Assembly (NCBI RefSeq): GCF_000189635.1
Contig: NW_002476335.1
Span: 620,001-684,000 of the forward strand
Source of the DNA: Tetrahymena thermophila SB210
Taxonomy: Eukaryota > Ciliophora > Oligohymenophorea > Hymenostomatida > Tetrahymenidae
Direction of reading: 5' to 3'
Length of the DNA: 64,000 bases
Below, one piece after another: positions 11,764 through 30,774 of the stretch (within the stretch, counting starts at the first letter, position 1; each line of letters opens with the position of its first letter). Under the pieces are notes generated by a model. That model was not told the DNA's origin. It ran no database searches and was given only the letters and a program-made list of their open reading frames with translations. A program made the position numbers and the translations under genes.

Positions 11764-14760
11764 ATGAGTAGTCCTATAAGGAAAGCTAATCATACTCCTT
11801 CTATTCCATTTAATGAAGAAGCAGAGAAAACAGCAATTTTTCTACCTGCAATAGATCTTAAAAGCTAAAATACAACACCAAGGAGTAGCTTGGTATAAGC
11901 TCCTTTGTCACATTAAGCTACCGCTAATAGCTAATCGTCAATTTAATCTAATTTCATATACAATTAAAAATCTGTAGAAAAGACCTACATTCATGATAAT
12001 TCAAAAAGAAATTACTAATCATCTTGCCAATAAGATATATTAAATGGAGTTTAAAGAATTTCAAAAGAGCCTTCAAACCAAAAAGAACTGGGGCTGCTTA
12101 AAGAAGCATCAATTATCCATAATTATGGCCCAAATAGAAGAAGCATTTAATTAAATTAAAGTAACGAAAGATCTGGCTAAAATCTTTACAATAATAGCTA
12201 TGGATATTAGATAAATTTAGAAAGAGATTTAAGATTAAACCAGAGTTATGAAGTAAATATTAGCAATTCAGCAAGATCAAAATAAAATAACTATTCAAAC
12301 TCTATTAATTCTTCTCTAGTATCAATCAACAACTAACAAAAATATAGAAGCTAAAGTTGTCAGCGCAAGCCTTCGGATTAACTAATACTCGGATCAATTG
12401 ATTTCAACAATTTTAATCACATATACGCATTTACTCCACAGTCAGCACCTAATAGCTAGATAGAAGGAACATTTATCACTAGAAAGAACATCAATTAGAT
12501 TAAGACTTTAAGCTATCCTCATACAAACATTGTTGATTAACATATCTCATAATAATAACATTAGAGGTAAGCAAAAGAAGATAACTTAATAACTTTAAAC
12601 AAAATTAAAGAATCAACAACACCTAATCCTCTATCAAACCCTTTTGATCCATTAAAGCAAGAAACTTAAATACATTTTGATACAGATGGATGTCGTAAGA
12701 AGATGTAAGATGAAGCACAATCTCAAAGTGAAATTAAAAGAGATAACCGCTTTCCTAAGGGGTTTTTTGTTTAAACTCCAACTTCTTCAAAAAGACGTAC
12801 TATTCGCTTGAATCAAAACATTTACTAAACTCCAATCGAAAAAAAAGAAAACTAGATATAAAGCTTTACTAATATAAATGAATATCAATTTACTTTTGGA
12901 GACGAAGAATCTGAAATTCAAGATAACAACTTACAAAACAACATTTAATCATCTAAAAATTCTAATATGTATTAATTGTAGAATTAATCATTGAAAGTTG
13001 GCTATTAATTTGATAATAATTAATTAGAAAAAATTAAGTAGTGTAATTAGGATGACAAACACAAAGACTATTTAAACCAATAAATTACTAAAAATGATGT
13101 ATGCAGATCAGTTGCTGCCAAAGGAGGAATAAGTCTTTCAGCTAATCAACAAAGACCAGACGAAAATGCTGTTATAGACTAAGTTACTTTTGGTCTCTTT
13201 CCTATGAGAGATCATAGTTCAAATTAAAATTAAAATTTAATCATACACTCTCCTCTGAATGAATCTCCTGTTCAAACAACATCTGCAGGTGTAAGAAAAT
13301 ATTAAAAACCAAAATCACTATTATTCAAAAAAATGTTTGAAAAAGTTAATTCATTAATCGATGATCAAAAAAGAGCTGATTGCAGTCAACATCAAGAAAA
13401 TAGTGAAATTGGTGATTCTCCTTTGCATGGTAGTGAGCGTTTAATTAATAGTAAAAACTATTAATAAAGATAAAATATGGCTAAAGTCTTTCATTCGCGT
13501 TAATCTTCACCAAAAAATAAATAATTTAGATAACCAAATGGAAAAAAAATAGGGCTTGCTTCTTCGATATTGGAGTAAATAAAAGATGCAGACAATTAAA
13601 TTTAAATGATTAATTATGCTTAATCTAGAAATAATCAAGAGAGTCCTTAAGACAGAGAATGCGTTCAATAAACTCCAAAATCTATTGAAAACTCAAAAAA
13701 AAACTCTGTAGAAAATGATAAAAACTAAGTTTTTTTGCAGTTTTAAAAGAAACTTAGTTTTTAATTGAATAATAATTAAAATACAAACACTACAACAGAA
13801 ACTTAAAAAAATCCCTAACTTTATCCTTTAAATAGCTAAGTAAAGAACAAAAATTCTATAAAATCTTCTGACCATTAGCAGTAAGATGGGTTAACATAGG
13901 TAGTGTGCTAAAATAATGATAAGTTAAATAAATGGCTGTAGGAACACAGTTAGTTTAAATAGTCAAGTATTGCTGACTATTAGATGTATGTAGGTATTTC
14001 TTGCTATTCCGTTACCCCAAATTAACAATAAAGTGCAAGAGCTAGTTATAATTAAGAAGATGAACAAAATAAACTTCCAAATAACACATTCACAGATAAA
14101 ACTCGACTCTATAATAATGTTTAAATTTCAAATAATATTTAATAAATGCAGATTACTAATTAAATCCAAAATAATAATGATACATCTATAAATAATATCT
14201 AAAGGTAATCTGCTTAAAAAATACAAATTTAATCTAATAAATTATCACTAAAATAAAAGTAAACTACTAAAAAACACCTTTAAGCAAACTTCAAATTAAA
14301 TAGTGCTTCAGATTTAGATATTTAGAATGCTTAAATTGGTTAATCATCTAACTGTTCTCCTAAATCTTTAAAAAAGAAAGCTGTTGTTAGAAAATTAAGT
14401 AGCCTATAAATTAATGATTAAAGCCCTTCTCCTGATGAAAATGCTCAACTAAAGTAAAATTAATGTAATTAAATAATTGATAAGCTTGGAGATCTATAAA
14501 AAATTTCATAAGACTCCATATAAATTAAAAACTCTTAGTATAAGACAGATAAGCAATAAAACAAAAATTTAAGTATAAAACAAAGTTTACAGTTTGAAAA
14601 GATATCCTCTATAAAAAAAGATTCTAAAATAAAAGGAGAAAATACTAAAAACAATGCTAATAAAAATATTGGTCCCTGGATTAATGAAAAAGATGACATA
14701 GAAGATGATATTATGATGGAAAGAATACTTCAAAATTAAACTCAAATTAAAATTTAATGA
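11764..14760 (+). CDS. Hypothetical Gln/Asn/Ser-rich protein, single exon
   Basis: A 999-codon open frame under code 6 ending in TGA at 14758-14760. Predicted protein of 998 residues, strongly enriched in Q, N, S and K, largely disordered, with no domain I recognise. It has scattered basic Ser-rich patches (RSQSCQRKPSDQL; SKRRTIRLNQN; SPKSLKKKAVVRKLSSL) that look like kinase-site regions, and a short acidic end (EKDDIEDDIMMERIL). Many glutamines are TAA or TAG, so a standard-code caller sees only fragments. No membrane segment or signal peptide. The chosen ATG is the first in frame and is followed by MSSPIRKANHTPS. Function unknown. Confidence 0.7.
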
Positions 14761-15193
14761 CACTTTTTCACAAATAAATAAATAGTTAAAATTAAAAATA
14801 TATTACAGTAACTTGTTAATTAAATATATAAAATCAATCAAAATATAATTGATAAAAAACTACTTTAAACCTTTCAATAATTTTAAATAATTCTCGATAA
14901 TATTGGTGATCAATTATGAAAAGCATAAATAAATTATATATAATTTACAATTAAAAATCCTACTTACTAAATAAATTAATATTATTTTCAGATATAATTA
15001 TATACAATCTAAACTTGTTTATTTGTATTAATTTTTGTTTTTATTTAGACATTGTTTTTTAAAACACAAAGTTTATTTTAAGAAAAAAAAAATGAAAAGG
15101 AGGGAGGTGTTAATTTAAGATGATTTACAATATGTAAATTAACTTATAAAAACTTTTTAAATTGTTAAATATTAATTTTTCAGTATATCTATC
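14761..15193. other. Intergenic between convergent genes
   Basis: Holds the 3' ends of two converging transcripts. AT-rich; a purine-rich patch (aaaaggagggaggtgt) lies at about 15096-15112. No gene supported. Confidence 0.5.
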
Positions 15194-20455
<5,262 letters not shown>

Positions 20456-21848
20456 CAACTAGAATTAATTAATAGATTTGTAAATTATCTTAAATGAATA
20501 TATATATAATTATACTCAAAATTTTTAATATTTAAAACGAAAACTTATGAATACATTCGAAATAGAATAATTAAAATTCCCTTTTTTTTAATCTTTTGGA
20601 TCTTTTCTGAAAAGCCAAAGTAAATTCTTAAACTATCTTACAAATTTTTTAGTTATAAATATCAATTAACTAACTGATTATTTTTATTTTTATTTTTTTG
20701 TTGAAAAAAAGAGGAAAATAACATAAATTATAAAATGTTCTTAATAAATCAAATAGATCTTAAATATTTAAATTATTCTATTTCAGAAATAAAAAGTCGA
20801 AATAATTTTTTATTTTTATATGTTTTTATTAAATCTCTTATTAATGCAATGTGAGAAATAGCCAATTTTTAATATTTACTACAATTTTTGATACCATTTT
20901 TAGCTTTAAACAAACGTAGGGGGATGTATTTTTAGTTATAAATATCAATTAACTGATAATAATTTATATTTTTTTGTTGAAAAAAAGAGTAAAACAACAT
21001 AAATTATAAAATATTCTTAATAAATCAAATAGATTTTAAAAAAATCTTAAATATTTAAATTTTTCTATTTCAGAAATTAAAAGTCGAAATAATTTTTTAT
21101 TTTGACATGTTTTTATTAAACTCTTATTAAGGCTAGGTGAGAAATAGCCAATTTTTAAATTTTACTGCAATTTTTTATACCATTTTTAGCTTTAAACAAA
21201 CGTATGGGGAGGTATTTGACTATTTTATAGGGTTTTATAATAAAATTTGATTAAAAATTTATGTATCATGCCTATTTACTTCAGCCATAAATAAATACAC
21301 ACGTGAGAACTTATAAGGATACATTAAATTTAAATTAAATTTATGAATATTTCCCTTAAATTGTTTTCTATTCTTTTAACCTAATTGCTGATCAAAAATC
21401 TTTTATTTTATTATGGATTGTAATAGAAAAAAAATATTTAATATGGAATTTCAAATCAAATTTGCTCAAAAAAAAAATTTAGTTTATTTAATTAAAAAAT
21501 AATCAAAATTAAAAAAATTAAATAAATAGTAACATAAAAAACTATCATTTGATGAGGCTTAATCTTTTTTAAAAGAATTATTAAAAGCTTACTATATAAA
21601 CAAACATGAATGATAAAAAGTGTTTCAAGATAAATAGCATTAAAAATAATTATTAAAAATTTAAATAAATAATTTTACATTTTTTTAATCATTTTAGTTT
21701 TAATGTTAAAAAATAAATATTTTAGATTTGGTTAAATTTTTGATTACTTTTATAATTTTTATCATTTCTTTGGTCAAGAACATTTCTTATATTAATTTAA
21801 ATTGTTATAAAAAGAATTTTTTGATTTCATAAGTAATTACTTGAACAT
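20456..21848. other. Intergenic between divergent genes, with tandem duplication
   Basis: 1.4 kb upstream of both the ABCC gene (minus) and the Q/N-rich gene (plus). It holds the duplicated ~285-bp unit described separately; the remaining ~630 bp is AT-rich without a recognisable gene. Confidence 0.6.
20645..21217. repeat. Tandem duplication, two ~285-bp non-coding units
   Basis: Copy A is about 20645-20929 and copy B about 20930-21217, period about 283. Matching blocks run through the whole unit: agttataaatatcaattaac, gttgaaaaaaagag, ttctatttcagaaat, aagtcgaaataattttttat, gagaaatagccaattttta and catttttagctttaaacaaa. The two differ by small indels and substitutions (for example gtagggggatgta against gtatggggaggta). 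No ORF is shared, so this is a non-coding duplication, moderately diverged. Confidence 0.85.
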
Positions 21849-24770
21849 ATGAATAAAATATGTTACACTTAACCAGCAAATCTTAGTGAATCTTTAAACT
21901 TGAATTAAAGTGATGTATTTTATACTAAAGATTGCATGAGCAAAGTCATGCTGAATAACTCTACACGCTCAGAATAAAAGATAAACAACCTCGAATAAAA
22001 ATCATTTAACTAAGCCTTCTAAGATTCTTAACTTAAGATATTAGCAACAGATAAGCAAGATCTATAATAGCAAATTTCCAGTAAGATTCAATACATAAGA
22101 AATAATATTTAAGATCAACACAAAAAGAATCTTAATCAGAAGGTTTATAGTATTTTGTATGGAACTTTGCCTTCTTAGGATACAAAGAAAGGTAACTAAT
22201 AAAGTAAAAAGGAAGCCAAACAAAATGATTTATAGGAAATCAATCAAGCTAAATTGATAAACCAATACAATTAGCAGTACCAATAATAAAATTCTGAGTA
22301 AATATTTATATCAAAAAAAAGGTAAGTTGAGTAAGTTTAGCTTCCTGTAATATAGACTAGAAGTTAATTGCTAATGCAAAAACTTCTTGATAAGTAAAAT
22401 AGATAAAAAAGGTCAATATCTCACAATGTTAATAATGACTACAACCAAAATAATGAAAACATGCAAACCAAAAAATGTAATACTTCTTTCCTTCAAATGC
22501 AATAATAAAACCAACTAAATATCTTTCCTTAAAGAATCATCGATAAGATTTAAGATAAATGCGGTTACATAGTTTTCAATCAAAAAATTTAGTCATCATC
22601 ATCATAGGGTGAATACCTCTCAAACGAATAGTAAGAAAACCAAAAAAACTTGTTAAATTTATAAGATAATTCTTAATACTAAGTTGACCATTAAGATAAG
22701 TTGTTGGAAATTTAATTAAACTAAAATGAATTAGCAATTGATTAAATAATTTCTAATTAAAGAAACACAAATACTAAAAAATACATCCATAAGAAGGCCT
22801 ATTACAATTCTTAAATTAAGCCATACAAAAACCAAAAAACTAATGAAAATGTTATCAAATTAAAGAGCTTTACTTAAGGGATAGATAATTTTTAATATAG
22901 TAAGTAAACATCTAAAACCCCTCCTAAAAGTTCTGAATTAATTTAGGAATAGCTAGAAAACATTCAAAAAAACTAAGAAAATGAAAACTTATTAGTTCCA
23001 TAAAGAGAATAAAATCACAGCAATACAGAAAAGCTTTTAAATGAGGTAAGGTCATAGAGTCCCAACCTATCTTCTATTATTTAGATAGAGTTTCCTGAAA
23101 TTAAATCAAAAATAACTGAAGCTAATGAAAACAAATTAACAAAGACTCCTCTTAGAAATAATGTGATAGCAAAAAAAATCAATCAATAAAATAAACAAAA
23201 TAATCTGAATAATAATAATAATAATTAGGAAGAAGAATAATTGGGAAAATAAAAAATGAGTTCTCCAAATGAAAAAAGTAGGGTTGTTTCTCCCTTTTGT
23301 CTATATCCAGTTCTGATCAATGAGTAAAATGGAGGAGTTGGTGATTCTGAAGAAACAAACTAAAATAAAAGTGCTTCAAAAAGTTAAAGCAGGGTTAGAA
23401 TAAAAAGAGGTACAGAACAAATTCACTTAAAAGAGGCCTTTAGTCCTAAACAAAGAAGTACTCCACATAGTAGAAGAAATAAAGCACTGAATAATGAATT
23501 TAGCAGATCTCCAAAAAGTAAAAATAACATAACACCATCTAATAATATAACGAGTAATAACTTAAATCTTAAATCTGATCAAAGTCCTTCAAATATAATC
23601 AATATATAATTTGATAAGAATTTAAGTCAATCTTCAATAGAATCTTCAGAAGTATATAACTTTAATGGGATAAAGCCAAAGCAAATTTAACAAGTAAAAT
23701 AAGATTTGAAACAAAATTAACAGGGTGAGAAAAAAAAATATTTTTCAAGTAACACAGAAAGAAATAATATTTATAACAACAATAAATAAATCGATAAAAA
23801 ATTAAATGATTCAGAAACAGCCCAATAAAACTTAGAATTTCAATTGAAAGAGAGGACTCTGGAAAAAAATAATACTTTTAAAAAGCCTTCAAACTAAGTT
23901 ATAGTTTACAGCAGCCTTAGAAAGTCTTATAGCTAATAAAAAATATAGCAATAGTAAAGTGATTAAAACCAATTAAATAGCAGTGAGAATTGCATTAAAA
24001 AGGTCAAATTATTTTTTAAACAAAATAACTAAATTTAAAATAACCTTACACTGTAGTAAAAGTAGAACTAAGAATTAATAAAGAATATCTAAGATTCAAC
24101 AGGGCATAACTTAGATTTAACAAAAAATAATAACTTAGATTCAGCAAAGCATAATAACTTAGATTCAACAAAACATAATAACATAGATTCGAAAAGAACA
24201 AATTAAGATTCAACTAAAAATTAATATTAAACAAAACTAAAAAACGAAAAGAAATTACTTTAAGTGTAAGACCGTTCCATAATATCTTCAGTAATTTTCT
24301 AAGAAGAAAAATAACTAGATATTTCAAACAAAAGCAAAAGTATACCCATAATGCCAAATGAATTGTACCAAAAATAAAAATTAGATAAAAAAAGTGATTT
24401 AACCATAAAAGAGATCAGTTTCCAGAAGCTACCTTTAAGTGAAAAATGTCAATAGAATTCACCTAATTATTTAGCCTATAAAAATAGTCAATTATAAAAT
24501 AAATAGATAACTTCAATAAATTTAATAACTTAACAAGATGTTTAGTCATCTATTTGCTTCGATAAGTATTAAATTAATAACACTACTCCTGATTTAAATT
24601 TAGAAAAAAAGAAAATAAAATAATTGTAAAAAAGACATAAAAAGCTAGATACTTCTAAATCTAAATAAATAAATGATTTTAACAACTTAGATCCATGGGA
24701 AATAGAATAATGTCAGGATAATTATCTATTTAGCTACTATAATTAAAAGTTTTGTAATGAATAATTATGA
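21849..24770 (+). CDS. Hypothetical Gln/Asn-rich protein with octapeptide repeats, single exon
   Basis: A 974-codon frame under code 6, ATG 21849-21851 to TGA 24768-24770, giving 973 residues. Composition is dominated by N, Q, K and S and the chain is probably mostly disordered. Near 24095-24200 is a short degenerate repeat of eight residues (LDLTKNNN, LDSAKHNN, LDSTKHNN, IDSKRTNQ), a 24-bp period in DNA. Basic Ser/Pro patches occur around 23450-23530 (SPKQRSTPHSRRNKAL, FSRSPKSK). No catalytic motif, no membrane segment. Probably a scaffold or regulatory protein; function not known. Confidence 0.68.
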
Positions 24771-25002
24771 TTATTAATCAATATAATTCTTATTTAAAAA
24801 ATTTAAAAATAAACTTCACCCTATTTTGTTTATTATTATTAATTGTATACTACTGTTCATAATTTTTTTTTAACATGTTTTAAAAATATTTTAGATTTTT
24901 ATTATTTGTAGTTTTTGTTTGAAAATTGCAAATTATTCTTTAATAAACAATATCAAAAATAAGATAAAAAATAACATTTGTTATATATTTCTTCAAAAAA
25001 TT

Positions 25003-25014
25003 TATTTAAAAAAT
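25003..25014 (-). terminator. Pol III T-run terminator of tRNA-Gly
   Basis: Directly after the 3' end of the tRNA the minus strand reads attttttaaat, a run of six T that fits RNA polymerase III termination. Confidence 0.6.
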
Positions 25015-25084
25015 GCACCGACCGGGAATCGAACCCGGGTCAAAGCGATGGCAACGCTCTATTCTACCACTAAACCATCGGTGC
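25015..25084 (-). tRNA. tRNA-Gly (anticodon GCC)
   Basis: Minus strand folds into a complete cloverleaf of 70 nt. The acceptor pairs GCACCGA with TCGGTGC (7 bp). The D-loop carries AGTGGTAGA (B-box/A-box region), the anticodon loop is TTGCCAT between GAGCG and CGCTT, and the T-arm is CCGGGTTCGATTCCCGG. Anticodon GCC reads GGC/GGT glycine codons. No intron and no encoded CCA. Confidence 0.95.
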
Positions 25085-25861
25085 TTAAGGTGAAATTAAT
25101 AGATTTTAGCAGCTAAAGACCATACACAAATTAATTCATTTATTCATTTTTATTACACAGTTAATTTTTATCATTATTTTTTAAAGAGAAAGCAAATGAT
25201 GACATTTATCATAAAAATATGGTTTCAAAACTCTAAAAATCCCCTAATTATTCTACGATTTCGGATGGCACCAAGTAATATATAAAATTTAATAATTCCT
25301 GTATAGAAGTTACATATTAAATTTAATAATATTCAAAAAAACATTTTTTAGATAAAATATCAGTTTATTTTTAAAATAAAGTAAGTTTATAAATCTCAAG
25401 AAAAGGGTAGAAAATAACCTACCTATCGAACAAAACTTAATAAAAATATTGTTTATTATTTGATAATAGACTATTTATACTTGTTGTAAAAATAAATTAA
25501 AAATAATTTATAAAAAAGAAAGTATGAAAATTAAAATAAAATATAAAAAAAAATATTTAAAAGAAACATACTTCAAAAATTTAGCTTACATTAAAAACAG
25601 AATTCAAATATTTTTCTCTTTGATTTAAAATCATTAAATATTTTTTAAACTAAATTTAGAATAAACATTTAATAATACCTCCTTTAATTATAAAGAATTT
25701 ATGATTTAATCGTTAAAATTAACTTTATTCACTCCAGTAAGCTTATTTATTTAATAATTTATTACCAGAATAAACAAAATTTAGACTTTTTCACTTATTT
25801 ATTAAACTATATAGTAAGTATACATACTACTTATATTTGCTTAGAGAGCAAAACAAAATAC
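25085..25861. other. Intergenic, AT-rich
   Basis: Between the tRNA and the PH-TTC39 gene. Contains the tRNA 5' flank and the promoter of the next gene. No additional gene or structured RNA supported. Confidence 0.5.
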
Positions 25862-28800
25862 ATGAAAAGCAACAGTTCTATTTGCATGTAATAGACTACA
25901 GTATTTTAGAGATAGTTGCTTATTAAATATGGACATATTCTCAAAAAATAAATATAAAGATGGTATGAAATAAATTTAAAAGAATAATCAATCGACTATT
26001 TTTTGTCAAGAAACACAAATAAATTAAAGGGAAAGATACCATTTAAGCAAATTGCTTCCATAGAAGCTTAAGTTAAATCTTTAAACTAAGAGTTAGTAGT
26101 TGGTGATGGAAAATTTTAAAATTATATACACATTTTTCTTTCAAATCAAAAGTAGATTTACTTATTTTAATAGGATATAATACATTTAGATTAATTAATG
26201 AATGTACTTAATATGTATTAAAGAGGGTAAAGACAGCAAGAAAACAAAATCACAAATATGGAGACTTTTCGTTATTAAGAAAAAAGCGATAATAATTCAG
26301 CAAAAAATAAAAATATTTATGAAAAATAAGAGATAGAATTTGTTTAAGTTATTCCAACTGAACATAGTTGCTATGTGCAACTGATGCCTGAATCAGTATC
26401 TTAAAGAAATATAGCTATCAATAAACAAGAAATATAAAATGAAGAAAGTATTAATAACAGTCTAAAATCGAATATTAAATCAAGCTACATAAAAGAGGAC
26501 GAAAATGTAAAGAAAATAAGTAAAAAAACACATTAAATAGAGAAAAAAATTTAAAAATAAGAAAATTAGAAAAAGAAAATTCAATCTAAAATTCCAGCTA
26601 AAGAGGAATTAAACAATACTTCAGCTAATAGGGCACATGTAACTATTGATTAATTTGAAGATTAATGCTTGAAATTTAATGATGAAATTACAGAAGTCCT
26701 TTCAAGGGAGGAGACAGAAAATACTAATAGAGTACATATATTTTCAAAACTCTAAAATTTTAATGAAAACTTTTAAATATAGAAAATAAAAAAATAAATT
26801 CATAATAGCTCAAATAACTTGTACAAATTAACTTAAGATTCAAACTATGATAATAATATCATAAAGACAAATTAGAGTAATTACAACTTAAATAATATTT
26901 AATAACCTTTGAGTGCCAGCAATTAGGATTAATATAAATATACAACTTTACCTTCTCTTTAATCATAACTTATCAAGAATCCTATTTCAAATGCTCATCA
27001 CTAATCTACAACTTCATTTAAGTAATTTCCAGATATACCATTAAATACTACAACTTTAGGCAATTCGAATATAGGAAATTCTTTCAGGTTTAATACGTAT
27101 ATGGACTCACACCGAGAAAATGATTAACTAATTAATTATCCTTGCTAAGATCAAGACTTATCTAATATACTACTTAACAGGGAAATAGACCGCAATACTT
27201 ACAGCTTAATACAGTAGTAGGAAATAAAATTTTAAGATGAAGATGAAGAAAATCCTATGCACTTATCTACTACAATCAGGTAAAGGATAGATAAGTAGTG
27301 CTCTAATGAAACATAAAATAAGTAAGAATATTAATAATAGTCTAATTATGATTATTAGCAGAGGCAATCTATTTCAGAAATTTAAAGTGAATCTAATTTG
27401 GCAAGTATTAAATAGCTTAACTGTGAAATAAAAGGAAAACCTTTTTTAAAGGAATCTATCACTCTAGAATTGTAAAATGAGTTCAAAAAATAATCATATT
27501 TTTATTAAGAATTTAACACTCTGCTCACTTTGAATACATAATATTTAGGTGGAAGTTTAATTAATACAAAAACATTAAATGTAAACAAAAGAAATAGCAT
27601 TTAGTCATATAAAAATAATAGAAGCTTGACATTAGATTAAGCCACTGAAAAATCTGTACAATCATATACTCCAAAGCAGAGAGATATGTTTTTATAGGGG
27701 AGTATTACTAATAGAACAATTGCAGGTAATTCTATTAAATAGTATTTATCCCAAGATTGCGAATCATAAAACTAATTCGGTCCTCTCATATTCCCAATAC
27801 AAGAAGATTATGATGGCTATTCCGAAGATTACTATATAAATTCTGATAAAGATATTGATCAGTAAAGTGATTTAAATGAAAGTAACTCCTAAAAAAATCG
27901 ATTCTTAAATAGAAATAATTTAATTTATTCATCTACAAAGTATTGTTCAAAAAAGTTTCCGAGGTCAAGTAATTTTAATGCAAGTTTTATGAGATCAGAG
28001 AGAAAAGATACTGATAGCATAAATAGTAATCACTAATAAAAAAGTAGTTAAAACTAGGAAAATGGTAATCTTAGTAAGTAGAATGGCACTACGTAAGTTA
28101 GTTCAAATAAATTTTAAGGAACACGATTAAACCAAATTCCTATTGAAGTTTATTATCAAAAGAAATTTTAAAGTGACAGTAACTTGCTAATAGATTTTGG
28201 CTCTGAAACTACTGATGCTAATCAGATATTTTAAGAAGATGATTAAATTAATGCATCAAATAATATGTTAGCAATTTAGAAAGTTTAATTAGTCACAAAA
28301 ACAAAATCTGATCAAGATTCTCAATAAGCCTTATCATATAGAGAACATTCTAATAATTTAACTTAATTAAATAGCTAGCCTTAAACTCCACACATAAAAG
28401 ATTATGATAATAGTTAAAACTAATAAATTCAACAAAATCAAATACTCAACTTGAATTTACCTCAATAGTACATAAATTAAAGTACTTTAAATGTATAAAA
28501 TTCAGCAATTTATTCAAATACACCAATAAAAAGTGAGTATAACGTTGCTTTTTCCCCTAGCAGATACTTCAAATAAAATAATTTAGATGTCCAAAGCATA
28601 AATAACGCAAGTCTTGAAATTTCTAAAAGGGAATAATCTCTTGCTTCCTTAAAATCTCATAATCTTTCAAAAATCGGCCTTGATAAAGCTATGAAATTGG
28701 TTTGGGATTTCTAATTTACTAAAGCTGCTTGTGTATTTGAAGATTTTAGTAACTAAGAGAATGTCAATATGATAATTGGTCATATATACATGCTCTTAAT

Positions 28801-30603
28801 ACAATTTTTAATTTCACTGAAAATAGATTTTGCAGAAAAGCTATGCAAACTATGCGAATAGGTCATCGATCATATAATTAACTAAAGAGCTAAAAATAAC
28901 ATTTACTTATCATTAGTTTAAGAAATTAATTTAACTGAAATGTATCTTATTAAAGGAATTCTTTAATTTTCTTTAGATAAAAAAATATAAGGCTTATTTT
29001 CACTCAAAAATGCATTTAAGTATTACTAAAAATGCTAATCTGCTACTTTGAATCTTGTAAATAGTTTGAAAAAAAATCATAGGTTGAAGTTAAATTTGTT
29101 AGAAGGGCTAAGTAATTTAGCAAAGAGTGCTTTATAAGAATCCTTTAAAAAGGTATTATCCTTTTTTGGTTAAACTTTTGATCTTGATAAAGGCTTGAAA
29201 ACTCTTTTGTAAGTTTCATAAGCAGATAATAATGATTAATAAAATAGTTCTTCATCAAAAATAAATCAACTTTAATTTGATTAAGAGTAATTAAATAATA
29301 AAAATTTAGAAGATTAGAAATATATAGAATATATAAAAGCCTCAAGTGGAGAAGATGATTTAAGCTTCACCTCTCATGTTGCAACTATTGTTTTGTCTCT
29401 TTATTACATTTGGAGAGAGAAAAATCCTAATCCAATAGTCAACCTTATAAATTAAAAACTAAAGTAGTATCCCAAATCACCTATTTACTATTGGATTTCT
29501 TACTTAATCAATTTCGAAAAAAGAGAAGTAATTTTTTTAAATTATTTAATATTTATTTTAAAAATATTTTATAGAACTTAAAAGCAATAAACGACATAAA
29601 TAAGGCTTTATCTAAAGCCAATTCATTTAGTAAAAGTTGCCTCTCTTTCAAATTTGAAAAATCTCTTTTTTTAACTAGTAATTTAAGATGGAATGAGGCA
29701 TCATAAATTCTAGGATAAATAGGAGTTTAGCTTTTAAATTTTGAAGAATTTAAGTTTGAGGAATTTAAACAAATGCTGTAAAAAGCGAAGATAAATTCTA
29801 ATTATTTTTCTAACTTTTATCGTTCATGCGTGATTGATTATAAACCTGAAAAACATTTTTTTATTGGAATAAGTAGTCTTTTACTTAGCTAAGTAGCCTG
29901 TCTGATTTAATAAAATCAATTAGATTTTGCTAAAGAATGGCTATTGTTATCATAATATTTTAAAAAGGTAAAATTCAATTAATTATATATAAAAATTTAT
30001 TATAGTAAGCAAACTAATTTTATTTTATTTTAATCAATAAATAAATAGCACTCTTATTTAAATATATTCTTGAGCAATGATATTCATAATTTGAGTTAAA
30101 TATATTTAAGGAGAAAAAATTTCAATTTAGTAAAATATGAAATCATGTATTTTACAAAAACTATAACTAAAATCCCTAACTCTTTGATTGATCAACTAAT
30201 TTTGGAAATAAATGAAGAAGAAATAAGTTTAAAATAAAAATAAATAAAATCAAATGAAGATTAAAAAGAGCTAGCAATAGAATAATCATCTTGTATTTTT
30301 TTAAAAATATTAGTTGGTTGCTTGCAGTTTGATGATAAAATGATTGAAAAGGGAGAATAAGAGTTAGCAAAAATACCTAAATATGTCAACGATAGCAAAT
30401 ATTCTGATTTTTCTTACCTTTTTCATCACAGCTACTATTGGATATGTAAATTTTATTTCTTACAGCAAAAGTATGATGAAGCTTTAAAAAATATTAAGCA
30501 AATGTAAAAATTTTCAACTAAAATATTTTCACTATCTTAACAAGCAGATAATATATTAAAAATAATTAAAAACTAAGAATATGAAAACAAAGAATAAAAA
30601 TGA
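25862..30603 (+). CDS. PH domain protein with C-terminal TTC39/Iml2-like TPR region
   Basis: Predicted 1,537 residues in three exons, 25862-29527, 29575-29967 and 30049-30603, all whole codons. Residues ~20-125 read as a PH domain: LLIKYGHILKKQIQRWYEINL, KGKIPFKQIASIEA, and a final helix DQLMNVLNMYQR. A long Q/N/S-rich linker spans ~130-930. From ~935 to the end the pattern matches the TTC39/Iml2 (DUF3808) family: KAMKLVWDFQFTKAACVFED, HIYMLLIQFLISLKIDFAEKL, EMYLIKGILQFSL, NLLEGLSNLAKSAL, HVATIVLSLYYIW, a late FLQQKYDEALKNIKQM. In yeast Iml2 acts at lipid droplets and inclusion bodies; a PH domain would add membrane targeting. The TTC39 call rests on pattern and helix layout, so moderate. Confidence 0.68.
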
Positions 30604-30774
30604 TTCGAAATATCATAAATAAAGAAATAAAAGTAAAAAAAAAACAAAATTCAAAAATAAATTTTTTATTTAAAATATTTTTTCACTTAATTTATTTAAT
30701 AAGAATAATTATTAATTTATAAAATTAAATAATAATTATAAAATTATATTTAAAAAATGTAATAAAAGTATGAA

